DNA from: Penaeus vannamei
Taxonomy: Eukaryota; Arthropoda; Malacostraca; Decapoda; Penaeidae
NCBI RefSeq assembly: GCF_042767895.1
Contig: NC_091589.1
Location: forward strand, 20,392,185-20,404,684
Length of the DNA: 12,500 nt
Direction of reading: 5' to 3'
Of this stretch, positions 1-10,262 are shown piece by piece; the first letter of the stretch is position 1; the number at the start of each line of letters is the position of its first letter. The notes beneath the pieces are model-generated. The model did not search any database. It was given only the letters and a program-made list of their open reading frames with translations, and had not been told where the DNA came from. Made by a program: the position numbers and the translations under genes.

Positions 1-300
1 AATAACACGAGACATCCTCAATAACAATAATAGCGTTAACATGAATAACAGTAGCAGGAAAAGGAGAGATCATAGTAATAGTAATAAAAATAATAATAAT
101 GGGAGGAACAGCAACAGCAAGAGAAACAGAGCAACAATGATAGTATATATAACAGAGTAGCGAACAAAACAATTATTTAAAAACAGCTATAACAAATCAG
201 AACAAGAAGAACGAAACATAAACAACAATAAAAATAACAAATATTAACATTAGAAAAAAACAATAACACGTCAATCATAACAATAACGCGTCAGTTTCCA
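1..300. other. A/T-rich low-complexity sequence, no gene seen
   Basis: The plus strand is A-rich with scattered AAT, AAC and GTAAT triplets, like a decayed trinucleotide repeat. At 261-293 the motif CAATAACRCGTCA occurs twice with a 20-bp period (starts at 261 and 281, one mismatch). I see no open frame of note, splice-site pair or RNA gene. Confidence 0.8.
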
Positions 301-453
301 TCACAGCCAACCCCTCCCCCCCCCCAATCTCTCTATAAAGCCCCCTCACCCCCCATGACAACCCCTCTCCCCCCCAACCCCCATCATCATGCCAACTTCC
401 CCATACCACTCTCCCGCACGACCACCCCTGAAGCAACCCCCCTACGCCTTTTA

Positions 454-484
454 CCCCCTCCCTCCCCAACCCTCCCCAACCCCC
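454..484 (-). other. Potential G-quadruplex (minus) / i-motif (plus)
   Basis: The plus strand has six C-runs of 3-5 (454-458, 460-462, 464-467, 470-472, 474-477, 480-484) separated by one or two bases. The minus strand therefore satisfies the four-run G-quadruplex rule (runs of three or more G, loops up to seven) with two runs to spare. Folding in cells is inference. Confidence 0.75.
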
Positions 485-525
485 TCGAATCCTCCACAGG
501 AACCCCCCTCCCCACCACAAACACG

Positions 526-554
526 CCCCCCCACTCCCACTCCCCCCTCCCCCC
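526..554 (-). other. Potential G-quadruplex (minus) / i-motif (plus)
   Basis: C-runs at 526-532, 536-538, 542-547 and 549-554 are separated by loops of one to three bases. They meet the standard G-quadruplex pattern on the minus strand. This is the second such cluster within 100 bp. Confidence 0.75.
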
Positions 555-560
555 AAGAAT

Positions 561-804
561 AATGACACCCGTCCTTGGTTCGCTGCCTCGACCTCCTCCA
601 AGGATACGTAAAGAATCGTCCAAGGAAGAGACTGTCCTCCCTTGCCTTCGAGTCTTACCCCCCGGTGGGCTCCTCCCCCGGGGGGCTGCTTCTGGACTCT
701 TGGAATCATTCATGTGCGTTGTACGTGCATGTAGGTGTCATACATACGTACATGTACACGTGCTCTTATAATTCATACATGGATACATTTATAGATATGT
801 AGCT
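561..804. other. Unique sequence with two small hairpins, no gene recognised
   Basis: This is mixed-composition sequence. TCCTTGG (572-578) can pair with CCAAGGA at 598-604 or again at 620-626. A C/G-rich inverted repeat follows at 658-685. From about 700 to 800 the sequence is rich in ACGT, CATA and GTAC words. Both strands are open across part of it, but the translations match no family I recognise and run into C-rich repeat, so I call no gene. Confidence 0.6.
658..685. repeat. Inverted repeat, 8-bp C/G arms
   Basis: CCCCCCGG at 658-665 is the exact reverse complement of CCGGGGGG at 678-685, with a 12-base loop. The stem would be very stable as RNA or as a DNA cruciform arm. No function is implied by context. 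Confidence 0.8.
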
Positions 805-817
805 AAAAAAAAAAAAA
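805..817 (+). repeat. Poly(A), 13 bases
   Basis: An uninterrupted run of 13 A lies immediately before the AC-rich block. It could be slippage or a short retroposed tail. No element body is recognisable upstream. Confidence 0.9.
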
Positions 818-829
818 CACGCTCATATA

Positions 830-963
830 GATGCAACTCACAAAGTGCACACAGATATTTATATACACAGAAACACGTACATTGACACATACACACGCCC
901 GCACATATATACATATACATAAACACACACCCGAACACACACACACAAACACGCACACACACA

Positions 964-1002
<39 letters not shown>
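830..1002. repeat. Imperfect then perfect (AC)n microsatellite
   Basis: A degenerate CA/CATA-rich lead (about 830-966) passes into a perfect AC run at 967-1002 (18 copies). The Thr-His and Cys-Val frames over it are repeat translations. Alternating purine/pyrimidine sequence of this kind can adopt Z-DNA. Confidence 0.95.
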
Positions 1003-1004
<2 letters not shown>

Positions 1005-1249
1005 ACGGACTTTGCAACTGCTGCTATTGATCCAATGCGTACATGTTAATAATTTCTCGAGATATAGCGAAATTGTTTTTCTTCTTCTTCTTCTTTTCTT
1101 TTCTTTTCTATTCTTTTGCGTTTCCCTTTATTCCCCATTTGAGAACATCTTTTTTCCATTTATTTACTTATTTGTCTGTTTATTCATATATTTATTCATG
1201 TTTCTAGTTATTTATATTTTCTCGAATAATCATAATAATGGTGACAATT
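1003..1249. other. T-rich spacer with CTT and TTTA repeats
   Basis: This holds a short unique stretch (1003-1075) with the palindrome TCTCGAGA at 1055-1062. A (CTT)n/(TTTTC)n pyrimidine run follows at about 1079-1109, then a degenerate TTTA/TTCA tetranucleotide tract at about 1158-1217. No gene is seen. Confidence 0.8.
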
Positions 1250-1604
1250 GGAGGAAAAGAATAAGGAAGGAATAAAGGAATTACATTATTTATCAGAGAA
1301 ATAAAGAAGACGAAGAAGACAAAGAAAAAGAGAAAAGAAAAAGGAGAAGAAGAAAGAGACGGAGGAGAAGGAGATGAGGAATTATAATAAGAAGAAAACG
1401 AAGGAAGAAAAGGAAGTGAAAGAAGAGGAGGAACCGAAGAATGGGGAGGAGAGACGAAAAGGGAAAACCAAAGAGAAGAAAACGAAAAAAACGAAAAACA
1501 AAATAAAAGAATGCACAAGAGAGACCAAGAAAGCACGAAAAGAAAAAGTAGATAAAAAAAACAACAACTTATAAACGAAGAAATTAGGAAAAAAAAGAAA
1601 AAAA
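1250..1604 (+). repeat. Degenerate polypurine (GAA/GGA/AAAG) tract
   Basis: The plus strand is almost entirely A and G for about 350 bases, with GAAGAA, GAGGA and AAAAG words and few pyrimidines. The Lys/Glu-rich open frame (1374-1574) and the Phe/Ser frame opposite are compositional. Such tracts can form triplex structures when mirror-symmetric, but this one is too irregular for a strong claim. Confidence 0.85.
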
Positions 1605-1866
1605 ATGAATGAACTGCCAGGCCATCGAACTCTGCGCTTCCTCAATCCACGTGCGAGGGAGCGTGTGAATCGTACGTCCGGCAGCGCGGCATCGGGACCC
1701 GGCAGCGTGGAACCAGGAATGCAAGGTGCAGGTTGCAAGATGCGTATTTTGATATGCACTGCTGGCAAGGTGAGACGGTTGCCAAACACTCCTCTTTCGT
1801 GTTTCTTTTCTCTCCTTATTCTTTTATTATTTCTTCCATTCTTCTAAGGAGAGGGAAGTCAAATAA
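1605..1866 (+). other. CpG-rich unique island; possible two-exon mini-ORF, unproven
   Basis: This 260-bp patch differs sharply from its repeat flanks. About 13 CpGs lie within 1620-1707, with CACGTG at 1648-1653 and CCGGCAGCG twice (1678-1686, 1699-1707). An ATG at 1605 opens 55 codons up to CAAG|GTGAGA, a good 5' splice-site match (GT at 1770-1771). A pyrimidine-rich stretch then leads to TTCTTCTAAG ending at 1848, a fair 3' splice-site match. Removing 1770-1848 (79 bp) would add five codons and a TAA at 1864-1866 that overlaps AATAAA (1862-1867). The 60-residue product, rich in Arg, Gly and Ser, resembles nothing I know. Such signals arise by chance at this length, so I do not call a CDS. 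Confidence 0.2.
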
Positions 1867-1991
1867 AATCGTTTAGTGTTGCAACCTTTGGATTAGATGA
1901 TGTTGCAGAGTAGCTCTTCCTTTGCAAAGCGTGAGCCAAAAAACGTATTCTGTTTACACTTCATGCTGCAACCTGACGAGGGTGCATGCGT

Positions 1992-1994
<3 letters not shown>
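1867..1994. other. Short unique spacer
   Basis: This is mixed-composition sequence between the CpG-rich island and the AG array. TGCAACCT occurs at 1880-1887 and again at 1967-1974. No open frame or RNA gene is recognised. Confidence 0.6.

Positions 1995-2077
<83 letters not shown>
1995..2077 (+). repeat. Perfect (AG)n microsatellite, 83 bp
   Basis: About 41 uninterrupted AG copies. The Arg-Glu and Ser-Leu frames are repeat translations. This is a mirror-symmetric polypurine run, so intramolecular triplex (H-DNA) is possible. Confidence 0.98.
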
Positions 2078-2081
<4 letters not shown>

Positions 2082-2300
2082 AGGATGAGAACAGCCAGAA
2101 AGAGACAGAGAGGGAGAAAGAGAGAGAAAGAGAGAGAGGGAGAGAGAGGCATAGCGAGAGAAGAGAGGGAGAGAAGAGAGAATAGAGTGGGGGGGGAGAG
2201 AGGGGAAGGCAGAGAATGCTTAGACAGAAAGAGAACAGAGAGGGAAAACAGACAAAACCAGATAGAGAGAAACAGATACAGAAAAAAAGATACGGATTGA
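2078..2300 (+). repeat. Degenerate purine-rich flank of the AG array
   Basis: GA, GAGA, GGGA and GAAA words are interrupted by C and T. This looks like a mutationally decayed extension of the adjacent AG run, purine-rich on the same strand. Confidence 0.9.
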
Positions 2301-2337
2301 GAATAAAAAAGGTGAATGATCTCCCAAAAGTCCTCCT

Positions 2338-2339
<2 letters not shown>

Positions 2340-2434
<95 letters not shown>

Positions 2435-2486
2435 GTCTCTCTCTCTCTCTCTCCCTCTTCTCTCCTCCTCTCTCTCTCCCTCCCTC

Positions 2487-2524
<38 letters not shown>

Positions 2525-2547
2525 ATCTCTCTCTCTCTTTCTCTCTA

Positions 2548-2589
<42 letters not shown>

Positions 2590-2623
2590 TCCCTCCCCCC
2601 CCTCTCTCTATCTCTCTCCCTCT

Positions 2624-2714
<91 letters not shown>

Positions 2715-2753
2715 TCTCTCCTCCCTCCTCCCTCCCTCCCTCTCTCTCTCCAC
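2340..2753. repeat. Compound (CT)n / CCCT / TTCT array
   Basis: CT runs are interrupted by TTTCT, TATCT, GCCTGT and CCCT words. The longest perfect segment is 2636-2710 (75 bp). It ends in CCT/CCCT words at 2711-2753. The frames are Ser-Leu repeats. The array is complementary in sense to the AG block at 1995-2300, making a large inverted arrangement. Confidence 0.97.
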
Positions 2754-2860
2754 TGGCGTGAACCCCAGGGGCCTCAACTCGTTCAACGACCCACCCCTCT
2801 ATCCTCCCGCACAGATTAATCATTGCAGCGCTGTTGCTTCCGGTGCAATAGGCTTTACGT
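2754..2860. other. Unique spacer between CT array and G-tracts
   Basis: Mixed composition with the palindromic core CCCCAGGGG (about 2763-2771). CCTCCCGCACAG, ending near 2815, resembles a 3' splice site but has no matching open exon. No gene is recognised. Confidence 0.6.
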
Positions 2861-2912
2861 GGGGGGAAGGGGGGAGGGGGTCATTAAGGGGAGGGGGGGG
2901 GAGAAGGGGGGG
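2861..2912 (+). other. Cluster of six G-runs, potential G-quadruplex
   Basis: Plus-strand G-runs lie at 2861-2866, 2869-2874, 2876-2880, 2888-2891, 2893-2901 and 2906-2912. Loops are one to seven bases, so several overlapping quadruplexes meet the standard rule. It follows a 400-bp pyrimidine array, so the G-rich strand switches here. Confidence 0.8.
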
Positions 2913-2929
2913 AATGAGTGATTGCATTT

Positions 2930-3300
2930 GATTTCCTTCGGTTTTTTATCTTCCTTCTTCTTCTTCATCTGTCCTCTTTTTTATTTTATCTATTGTATTT
3001 TTATTGTCTAAATATTTTTCTCTTTTTTTCGTCTTCTTTTGTCTTCTACTTTTTCTTCTTCGTCTTTCTCTACTTCTTATTCCTTTATATTTTAGTTACT
3101 CGGATATATATCTATTTACAAAGGATATTGGTGTGTATGCTTTCATTACAAATTTACACCTTTTGGAATTGCCTTTTATGCTACCTTTTCTTCCTCCATA
3201 TCATTCATTTCTTCCTCCCTTTCTCCTCTTTCTATTTATCTATCTCTCCTCTTCCTCTCTTTTTCTCCCTCTCCCTTCTCTTCCCTTCCTTCCTTCCTCC
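2930..3300. repeat. Degenerate T/C-rich low-complexity tract
   Basis: TTC, TTTTC, CTTCC and TATC words dominate, with a short less biased stretch at about 3095-3180. The 269-codon plus-strand frame starting at 2918 is Phe/Leu/Ser/Pro-rich because of this composition. It has no domain or codon pattern of a real protein. Confidence 0.8.
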
Positions 3301-3651
3301 TTCCCTCCCTCTCAGGCCCTTGCTCTCGCTCCCCCATCCCTACCTCCTTCCCTATCTCTCCCATTCTCCCTTCTACCTTCCCTCCTTCCCTATCTCTCCC
3401 ATTCTCCCCTCCTCCCTTCCCTCAATCCCTCCCCCATCCACTTTCCCTCCATTCCCTCCACCCTCTCCCCTCCTCTCTCTATCTCTCCCATTCATTCCCC
3501 TACCTTCCCTCCCTCCTATCTCTCCCCTTCATCCTATCTTCCTTCCCTCCCTCCCCCCATCCCCCCTTTTCCCCTCCCTCCCTCCCCCTCTCTCTCCCTC
3601 ACTCCCTATCTCTCTCATTCTCCCTCCTACCTCCCCTCCCCCTTTCTTTAG
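3301..3651. repeat. Imperfect tandem repeat of about 127 bp in polypyrimidine
   Basis: The word TATCTCTCYCMTTC recurs at 3353, 3391, 3480, 3517 and 3607. The spacings alternate (38, 89, 37, 90), so the longer period is about 127 bp with a nested copy about 37 bp in. After each pair comes a matching CTTCCCTC, CCCCCATCC, CTTTCCC series (compare 3412-3450 with 3541-3578). About 2.3 copies are present. Base bias makes chance matches easier, so confidence is moderate. Confidence 0.6.
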
Positions 3652-3845
3652 TAAAAACCTCCCTTCGATGAAAAAAGAACGCAAAACCACAAGCAAAAAG
3701 ACACACATAAATAATTTTTCCCTATAAATGACACTCACAGACGCAATAAGGTTTTCACTTTGATTTATAAAGGTTTCAAGATCATTCCGTGATGGAGGGA
3801 GGGAGAGAGATATGCAGTGTGAGAGCGTTTCGTGAAGAGAATGCG
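3652..3845. other. Unique A/T-leaning spacer, no gene recognised
   Basis: Mixed sequence between a polypyrimidine and a polypurine block. It contains TATAAAT near 3723 and TTATAAAGG near 3765. On the minus strand it is open as part of a longer frame that runs through the (GA)n/(GT)n arrays, which argues against a real gene. Confidence 0.6.
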
Positions 3846-4091
<246 letters not shown>

Positions 4092-4104
4092 TGTGTGTGT
4101 GTGT

Positions 4105-4164
4105 GGGTGGGTGGGTGGGTGGGTGGGTGTGTGGGTGAGGGAGTGAGGGAGTGAGTGAGTGAGT
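4105..4164 (+). repeat. (GGGT)6 then GAGG/GAGT tetranucleotides; potential G-quadruplex
   Basis: Six perfect GGGT copies (4105-4128) are followed by GTGTGGGT and then GAGG/GAGT words ending in (GAGT)4 at 4149-4164. Four or more G3 runs with single-T loops are the classic pattern for a very stable parallel quadruplex. That is established for (GGGT)4 oligonucleotides; its formation here is inference. Confidence 0.9.
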
Positions 4165-4240
4165 GCTAAGTGAAAGAGAGAAAGAAAGAGAAAGAGAAAG
4201 GGAGGAAAAGGAGAGAAAACCAAAGTAGGAAGCGAGAAGA
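4165..4240 (+). repeat. Degenerate GAAA/GAGA tail of the compound repeat
   Basis: AGTGAAAGAGAGAAAGAAAG-type purine words close the chain that began at 3846. Confidence 0.85.
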
Positions 4241-5310
<1,070 letters not shown>

Positions 5311-5400
5311 TTATAGTGCCGGACCCAGCAGGCCAAGCAGCCTTCTCCCTTCCTGGAAAAGCGCGCCCACCGCAGTTCGTAGAGAAGGTACAGATTAAGA
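5311..5400. other. Short unique spacer
   Basis: About 90 bp of balanced sequence between the purine block and the pyrimidine block. AGAAG|GTACAG near 5387 resembles a 5' splice site, without supporting context. Confidence 0.5.
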
Positions 5401-5930
5401 CTCTCTTCCCTCCTTCCTCCCCCCTCCCTCCTTCTTACCTCCTTCCTTCAGCCTTCCCTCCTTCTTTCCTTCCTTCCTTCCCTCTTCCCTCCCTCCGTCC
5501 TCCCTGCCTTCCCTCCTCCCTCCTTCCTTCTTCCTTCCCTTTCCCCTCCCTCACTCCTTCCCTTCCTCCCTCCTTCCCTCCTTCGTCTTCCTTCATCCTC
5601 TCCTTCTTTCCTCCTTCCTTTCCTTCCACCTCCTGCGAGGATTCCCATCTTTCTTCTTTATTCCCTCCTCCCCTCCTTCCTTCCTTCTTTCCCTCCTCAT
5701 TTCCTTCCCTCCTTCCCCTCCAGCTCCTTCGAGGCTTCCCTTCTTTTTTCTTTCCTTCCTCCTTCCTTCCTTACTTCCGTTCCCTCTTCCCTCCTTCTTT
5801 CCTCTCCCCCCCCTTCCTCCATCCTTCCCTCCTATCTAATCTCTTCCCCCCCTCCTCCGTTTTCCCTTCTCTCTCCCGTCTTTCTTTTCTTATCTTTTCT
5901 CCTCCCTTTCCTTCCTTCCTCTAATTCCTT
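5401..5930. repeat. Degenerate (CCTT)n/(CCCT)n polypyrimidine tract
   Basis: CCTT, TTCC and CCCT words run for about 530 bp with few purines. A segment with CTCCTNCGAGG, TTCCC and TCTTTCTT words near 5626-5665 recurs near 5718-5755, an offset of 94 bp measured at the CGAGG word. The 202-codon Pro/Ser/Phe/Leu frame (5316-5924) is compositional. Confidence 0.9.
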
Positions 5931-6310
5931 CTGAGAAATTATGATGAGGATAATTGTGATATTAATAATAATGATAATAATTATGCATTCGTGTGCTTGT
6001 GTTTGTGTTTGTGTGTGTGTATGTGTGTGCGTGTGTGTGTGTATGTGTGTGTGTGTGTCTGTGTGTGTGTTAATGAGTGTGTGTGTCTCTGTGTGTCTGT
6101 AAGTATGTATGCATGCATATGTGTGTGTAAGTATGTGTGTATGTATATATGTGTGTGCATGTATGTATGCATGTGTGTGTGTGGGTGTGAGTGTGAGTGT
6201 GTGTGTGTGTGTTTGTGCATGTAAGCATGTATGTATGAGAGAGCGTGTGTGCATGTATGTATGTATAAATGTATGTATGTATGTGTCTGTGCGTGTGCGT
6301 GCCCATACAC
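5931..6310 (+). repeat. AAT-rich lead, then imperfect GT/GTAT/GCAT array
   Basis: 5940-5985 is AT-rich with AATAATGATAAT words. From 5990 the plus strand is GT-rich with frequent GTAT, GTTT, GTCT, GCGT and TGCATG interruptions, to about 6302. The array is old and degenerate compared with the perfect runs elsewhere. Cys-Val and His-Thr frames are repeat translations. Confidence 0.93.
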
Positions 6311-6540
6311 TTACGCACATAAAACGCCAGCCTAATAACGACACTATCGATTCCACCCCCCCTCTCCTGCCCCCACCCCCCTCATGGCTAGGGTACCCCC
6401 GGGACGTAAAATCAAATAATAACAATAAAAAAATATATAAGCTGGCACCCCGCCCACGCTATTCACGCCCACACACCTTGAAAGACTTGGCACTCGATGG
6501 CACTCGGCTGATATTAATAATCGACTGTGCAGTTTTACTG
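6311..6540. other. Unique island with C-runs and TATA-like site
   Basis: Balanced sequence of about 230 bp. It has a C-rich patch (6356-6381), the palindrome GGGTACCC (6391-6398), an A-rich stretch, and a TATA-like word followed by CCCCGCCC (6448-6455). TGGCACTCG occurs twice at a 10-bp period (6488-6496 and 6498-6506). Minus-strand frames across it continue into the GAT repeat and look like shadows. No gene is recognised. Confidence 0.55.
6434..6465 (+). promoter_or_regulatory. Possible core promoter: TATATAAG plus TCA initiator
   Basis: TATATAAG at 6434-6441 matches the TATA consensus. The A of TTCACG at 6465 lies 31 bases downstream, the usual TATA-to-start distance in arthropods. The initiator match is partial (TCA but not TCAKTY). 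ACTCG at +28 to +32 matches four of five positions of the downstream element RGWYV. A GC-box-like CCCCGCCC sits between. Chance is a real alternative, since the following sequence is a GAT repeat. Confidence 0.2.
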
Positions 6541-6544
6541 TTAT

Positions 6545-6739
6545 GGTGATGATTATGGTTATGATGATGATGATGATGATGGTGATGATTATGGTTATGA
6601 TGATGATGATGATGATGGTGATGATTATGGTTATGATGATGATGATGATTATGGTTATGATGATGATGATGATGATGATGATGATGGTGATGATTATGAT
6701 GATGATGATGATGATGATGGTGATGATTATGATTATTAA
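6545..6739 (+). repeat. (GAT)n minisatellite with 36-bp period
   Basis: GGTGATGATTATGGTTATG begins at 6545, 6581 and 6617, an exact 36-bp period. The rest of each unit is filled with GAT copies. Looser copies of the GGTGATGATTATG word start at 6686 and 6719. The plus-strand frame reads Asp/Tyr/Gly (GDDYGYDDDDDD per unit), another frame reads Met/Val. This is repeat translation, with no support as a protein. Confidence 0.92.
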
Positions 6740-7175
6740 GATGATTGTGATAATGATGGGGATGGTGATGATGATTATGATTATAATTAACATGATTATG
6801 GTACTAGTGATGGTGATGATGAAGATGATGGTGTTGATAATGATGATTATGAGGATGGTGATTATAATTATTGTGATGATGGTGATGATAATTATGATGA
6901 TGATTGCTATTGTCATTAGCATAATCATCATCGTAATTCTGGCTATAACTATTATCAGTGGTGATAATATTGTCATTGTTATCATTGTTGATATCATTAT
7001 GATTGTTATTACTATTTCTGTTATTATTATAATTATTTTATCATTATTATTTTCATTATCATTATCATTATTATCATTATTACTTTTATTATTATTGTTT
7101 CCATCACCGTTATCATTATTATTATCATTATTAATATCATCATCATTATCATAATATCATCATCATCATCATCAT

Positions 7176-7177
<2 letters not shown>
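6740..7177. repeat. Degenerate GAT array that flips to ATC/ATT
   Basis: Up to about 6900 the plus strand is rich in GATGAT, GGTGAT and ATTATG. From about 6905 it is rich in ATCATT, TTATC and CATCAT. The change of polarity makes the two halves roughly inverted with respect to each other. Met/Ile frames are repeat translations. Confidence 0.88.

Positions 7178-7252
<75 letters not shown>
7178..7252. repeat. Perfect (TAA)25 microsatellite
   Basis: 25 uninterrupted TAA copies within the degenerate ATC/ATT block. Poly-Ile is read from the opposite strand. Confidence 0.98.
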
Positions 7253-7253
<1 letters not shown>

Positions 7254-7640
7254 TACCATTATCATTATTTTCATTATAGTAATAAAAATAGTAATATTGA
7301 TAATAATAATTATTATTATCACCTTCAGTGTTATCATTAATATCATTATCATCATTATTATCATTATCAGCATTATTATTATCATTATGAAATTGTTGCT
7401 GTCATCAATAGCATTATCATCACTGGTATTATGATTATCAATATCACAGTTATACATGTCATTGCAGTTATCGCCACTATTCTCATCATATTACCAGTAT
7501 TAATGTCTCATTACTCTAATTAACTTCCACATTAATAACATTATTATTGTTATTATCATCACATAATTATCAATATTACTGTTATTTTTAGTATCATCAT
7601 TAATATCACAATCACAGCTTTAGCATAACCTTGATTAACT
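7253..7640. repeat. Degenerate ATT/ATC trinucleotide sequence
   Basis: TTATCATTA, ATCATC and AATATC words are interspersed with unique bases. It decays steadily toward 7640. No gene is seen. Confidence 0.8.
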
Positions 7641-9085
<1,445 letters not shown>

Positions 9086-9385
9086 AGAGATGACGATGAT
9101 GACAATAATGATAATGGCAATAGCAATGATAATTATAATAATAATATTGATAATAATAATGATAATAATGATAATAATAATGATGATAACAATAATGACA
9201 ATAAAAATGGCAATAGCAATAATAATAATAATAATAATAATAATATTGATGATGATGATGAGGATGAGGATGAGGATGATAGCAATAAAAAGTATTATCA
9301 TTATTATTATTATGATAAGAATAATGATAATAAAAACAACAACAACAGTAATAATAATGATATTAATAACAATAATAACAAAGAT

Positions 9386-9432
<47 letters not shown>

Positions 9433-9535
9433 TAATAATAATATCAATAATAATGATAACAATGACAATAATAATGATATGATGATGATGATGATAACAA
9501 TAATAATAATAACAACAATATAACAAAATCTTCAA
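9086..9535 (+). repeat. Degenerate AAT/GAT/AAC array with (TAA)14 core
   Basis: AATAAT, GATGAT and AATAAC words run for about 450 bp, with a perfect TAA run at 9388-9430. Its polarity (AAT/GAT on plus) is opposite to the ATT/ATC block at 6905-7640. The Met/Ile frames are repeat translations. Confidence 0.93.
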
Positions 9536-9701
9536 CTAATAATAAAGACGATAATAAGTGAGAAAACAAAAAACAAAGATAATTAGCTTTAACAACATTT
9601 TTCTTCCTAGTTATTACTTTACAATTTGCCTTTGTTTCACTTCTCTTATCGTTCACCAATTACAAAAATGGAAAACAAATGCTGAACATTTTCTTTACAT
9701 T

Positions 9702-9705
<4 letters not shown>
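9536..9705. other. Short A/T-rich unique spacer
   Basis: Mixed A/T-rich sequence preceding poly(T). No open frame beyond repeat extensions and no RNA gene is recognised. Confidence 0.6.

Positions 9706-9742
<37 letters not shown>
9706..9742 (-). repeat. Poly(T)37, possible minus-strand poly(A) tail
   Basis: There are 37 consecutive T on the plus strand. If it is a retroposed poly(A) tail, the element body would lie at 9743 onward on the minus strand. I see no recognisable SINE or LINE end there. The short word TTTACATT on both sides is weak as a target-site duplication because it also recurs at 9753-9761. Confidence 0.9.
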
Positions 9743-9745
<3 letters not shown>

Positions 9746-10246
9746 TTTATCCTTACATTTACCTTGAATTATTTCCCTCGTATTCATTTTACCTTATGAA
9801 TGTTACCCTTCCTCCCTTACTGTTTCTGTTCTTTGTTAAGTGTGCAGTTTTCTGGGGGGGGGGGTTTCTTAATAGTTTTAAGATAAGATTCATCATCATT
9901 ATCCATTTATTTATTTTTTTGTTATTTGCCACTATTCCTATACTTTATGTTTTTATCCATTTACTTTATGCCCCTTCCGTCTAACCTTATTCTCCTCATT
10001 ATCTTTTTACCCTATCCTATCTACCTCTTTACCCCTTATCCTTCCACCCTAATTCCTCTCTCAATACCCCTATACCTCTTCCTGTTTCTCCCTTCTCTCG
10101 CTCTATTTTACTCTTCTCTCCTTTATTCTCTCTCCTTTCACCTCCTCCTTGTCCTCCCTCTCCCACCTCTCCCTTTCCTCCTCCCTAACCCCTCTCTTTC
10201 TTGTCTTCCCCCTCCTCTTCCCCTCTTCCTGCACGTCCTTCCTACC
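9743..10246. other. T/C-rich low-complexity sequence
   Basis: TTTACC, TTATCC, CCTC and TCTTCC words grade from T-rich to C-rich over 500 bp. An 11-G run lies at 9854-9864. TTACATTTA occurs twice 12 bp apart at 9741-9761. No gene is recognised. Confidence 0.75.
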
Positions 10247-10262
10247 CACACACACACACACA

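Larger units (their letters stand above)
301..560. repeat. C-rich low-complexity tract
   Basis: The plus strand is mostly C, in runs of three to ten broken by T, A or short words. Open frames across it on both strands are Pro/Thr-rich (plus) or Gly/Trp-rich (minus) by composition alone, and they are not supported as genes. The minus strand has several G-run clusters able to form G-quadruplexes, listed separately. Confidence 0.85.

Noticed and set aside
355..771. Pro/Thr-rich plus-strand frame of 138 codons and its Gly-rich minus-strand partners
   Set aside because: C-rich composition explains them. Overlapping frames on both strands are open, and no motif is recognised.
1374..1574. Lys/Glu-rich coiled-coil-like protein
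   Set aside because: It is a translation of a polypurine tract, and it starts and stops inside low-complexity sequence.
2918..3727. 269-codon plus-strand frame with a hydrophobic start, resembling a membrane protein
   Set aside because: Its Phe/Leu/Ser/Pro content comes from T/C-rich low-complexity DNA. It ends in the 127-bp pyrimidine repeat, and no domain or regular helix pattern is visible.
5387..5395. 5' splice-site-like AGAAG|GTACAG near 5387
   Set aside because: There is no open exon or matching 3' site upstream, and the short spacer is bounded by repeats.
6527..6739. Asp/Tyr-rich acidic repeat protein (GDDYGYDDDDDD)
   Set aside because: It is translation of a GAT minisatellite. The start codon lies in unique sequence only six codons before the repeat, and a second frame (Met/Val) is equally open.
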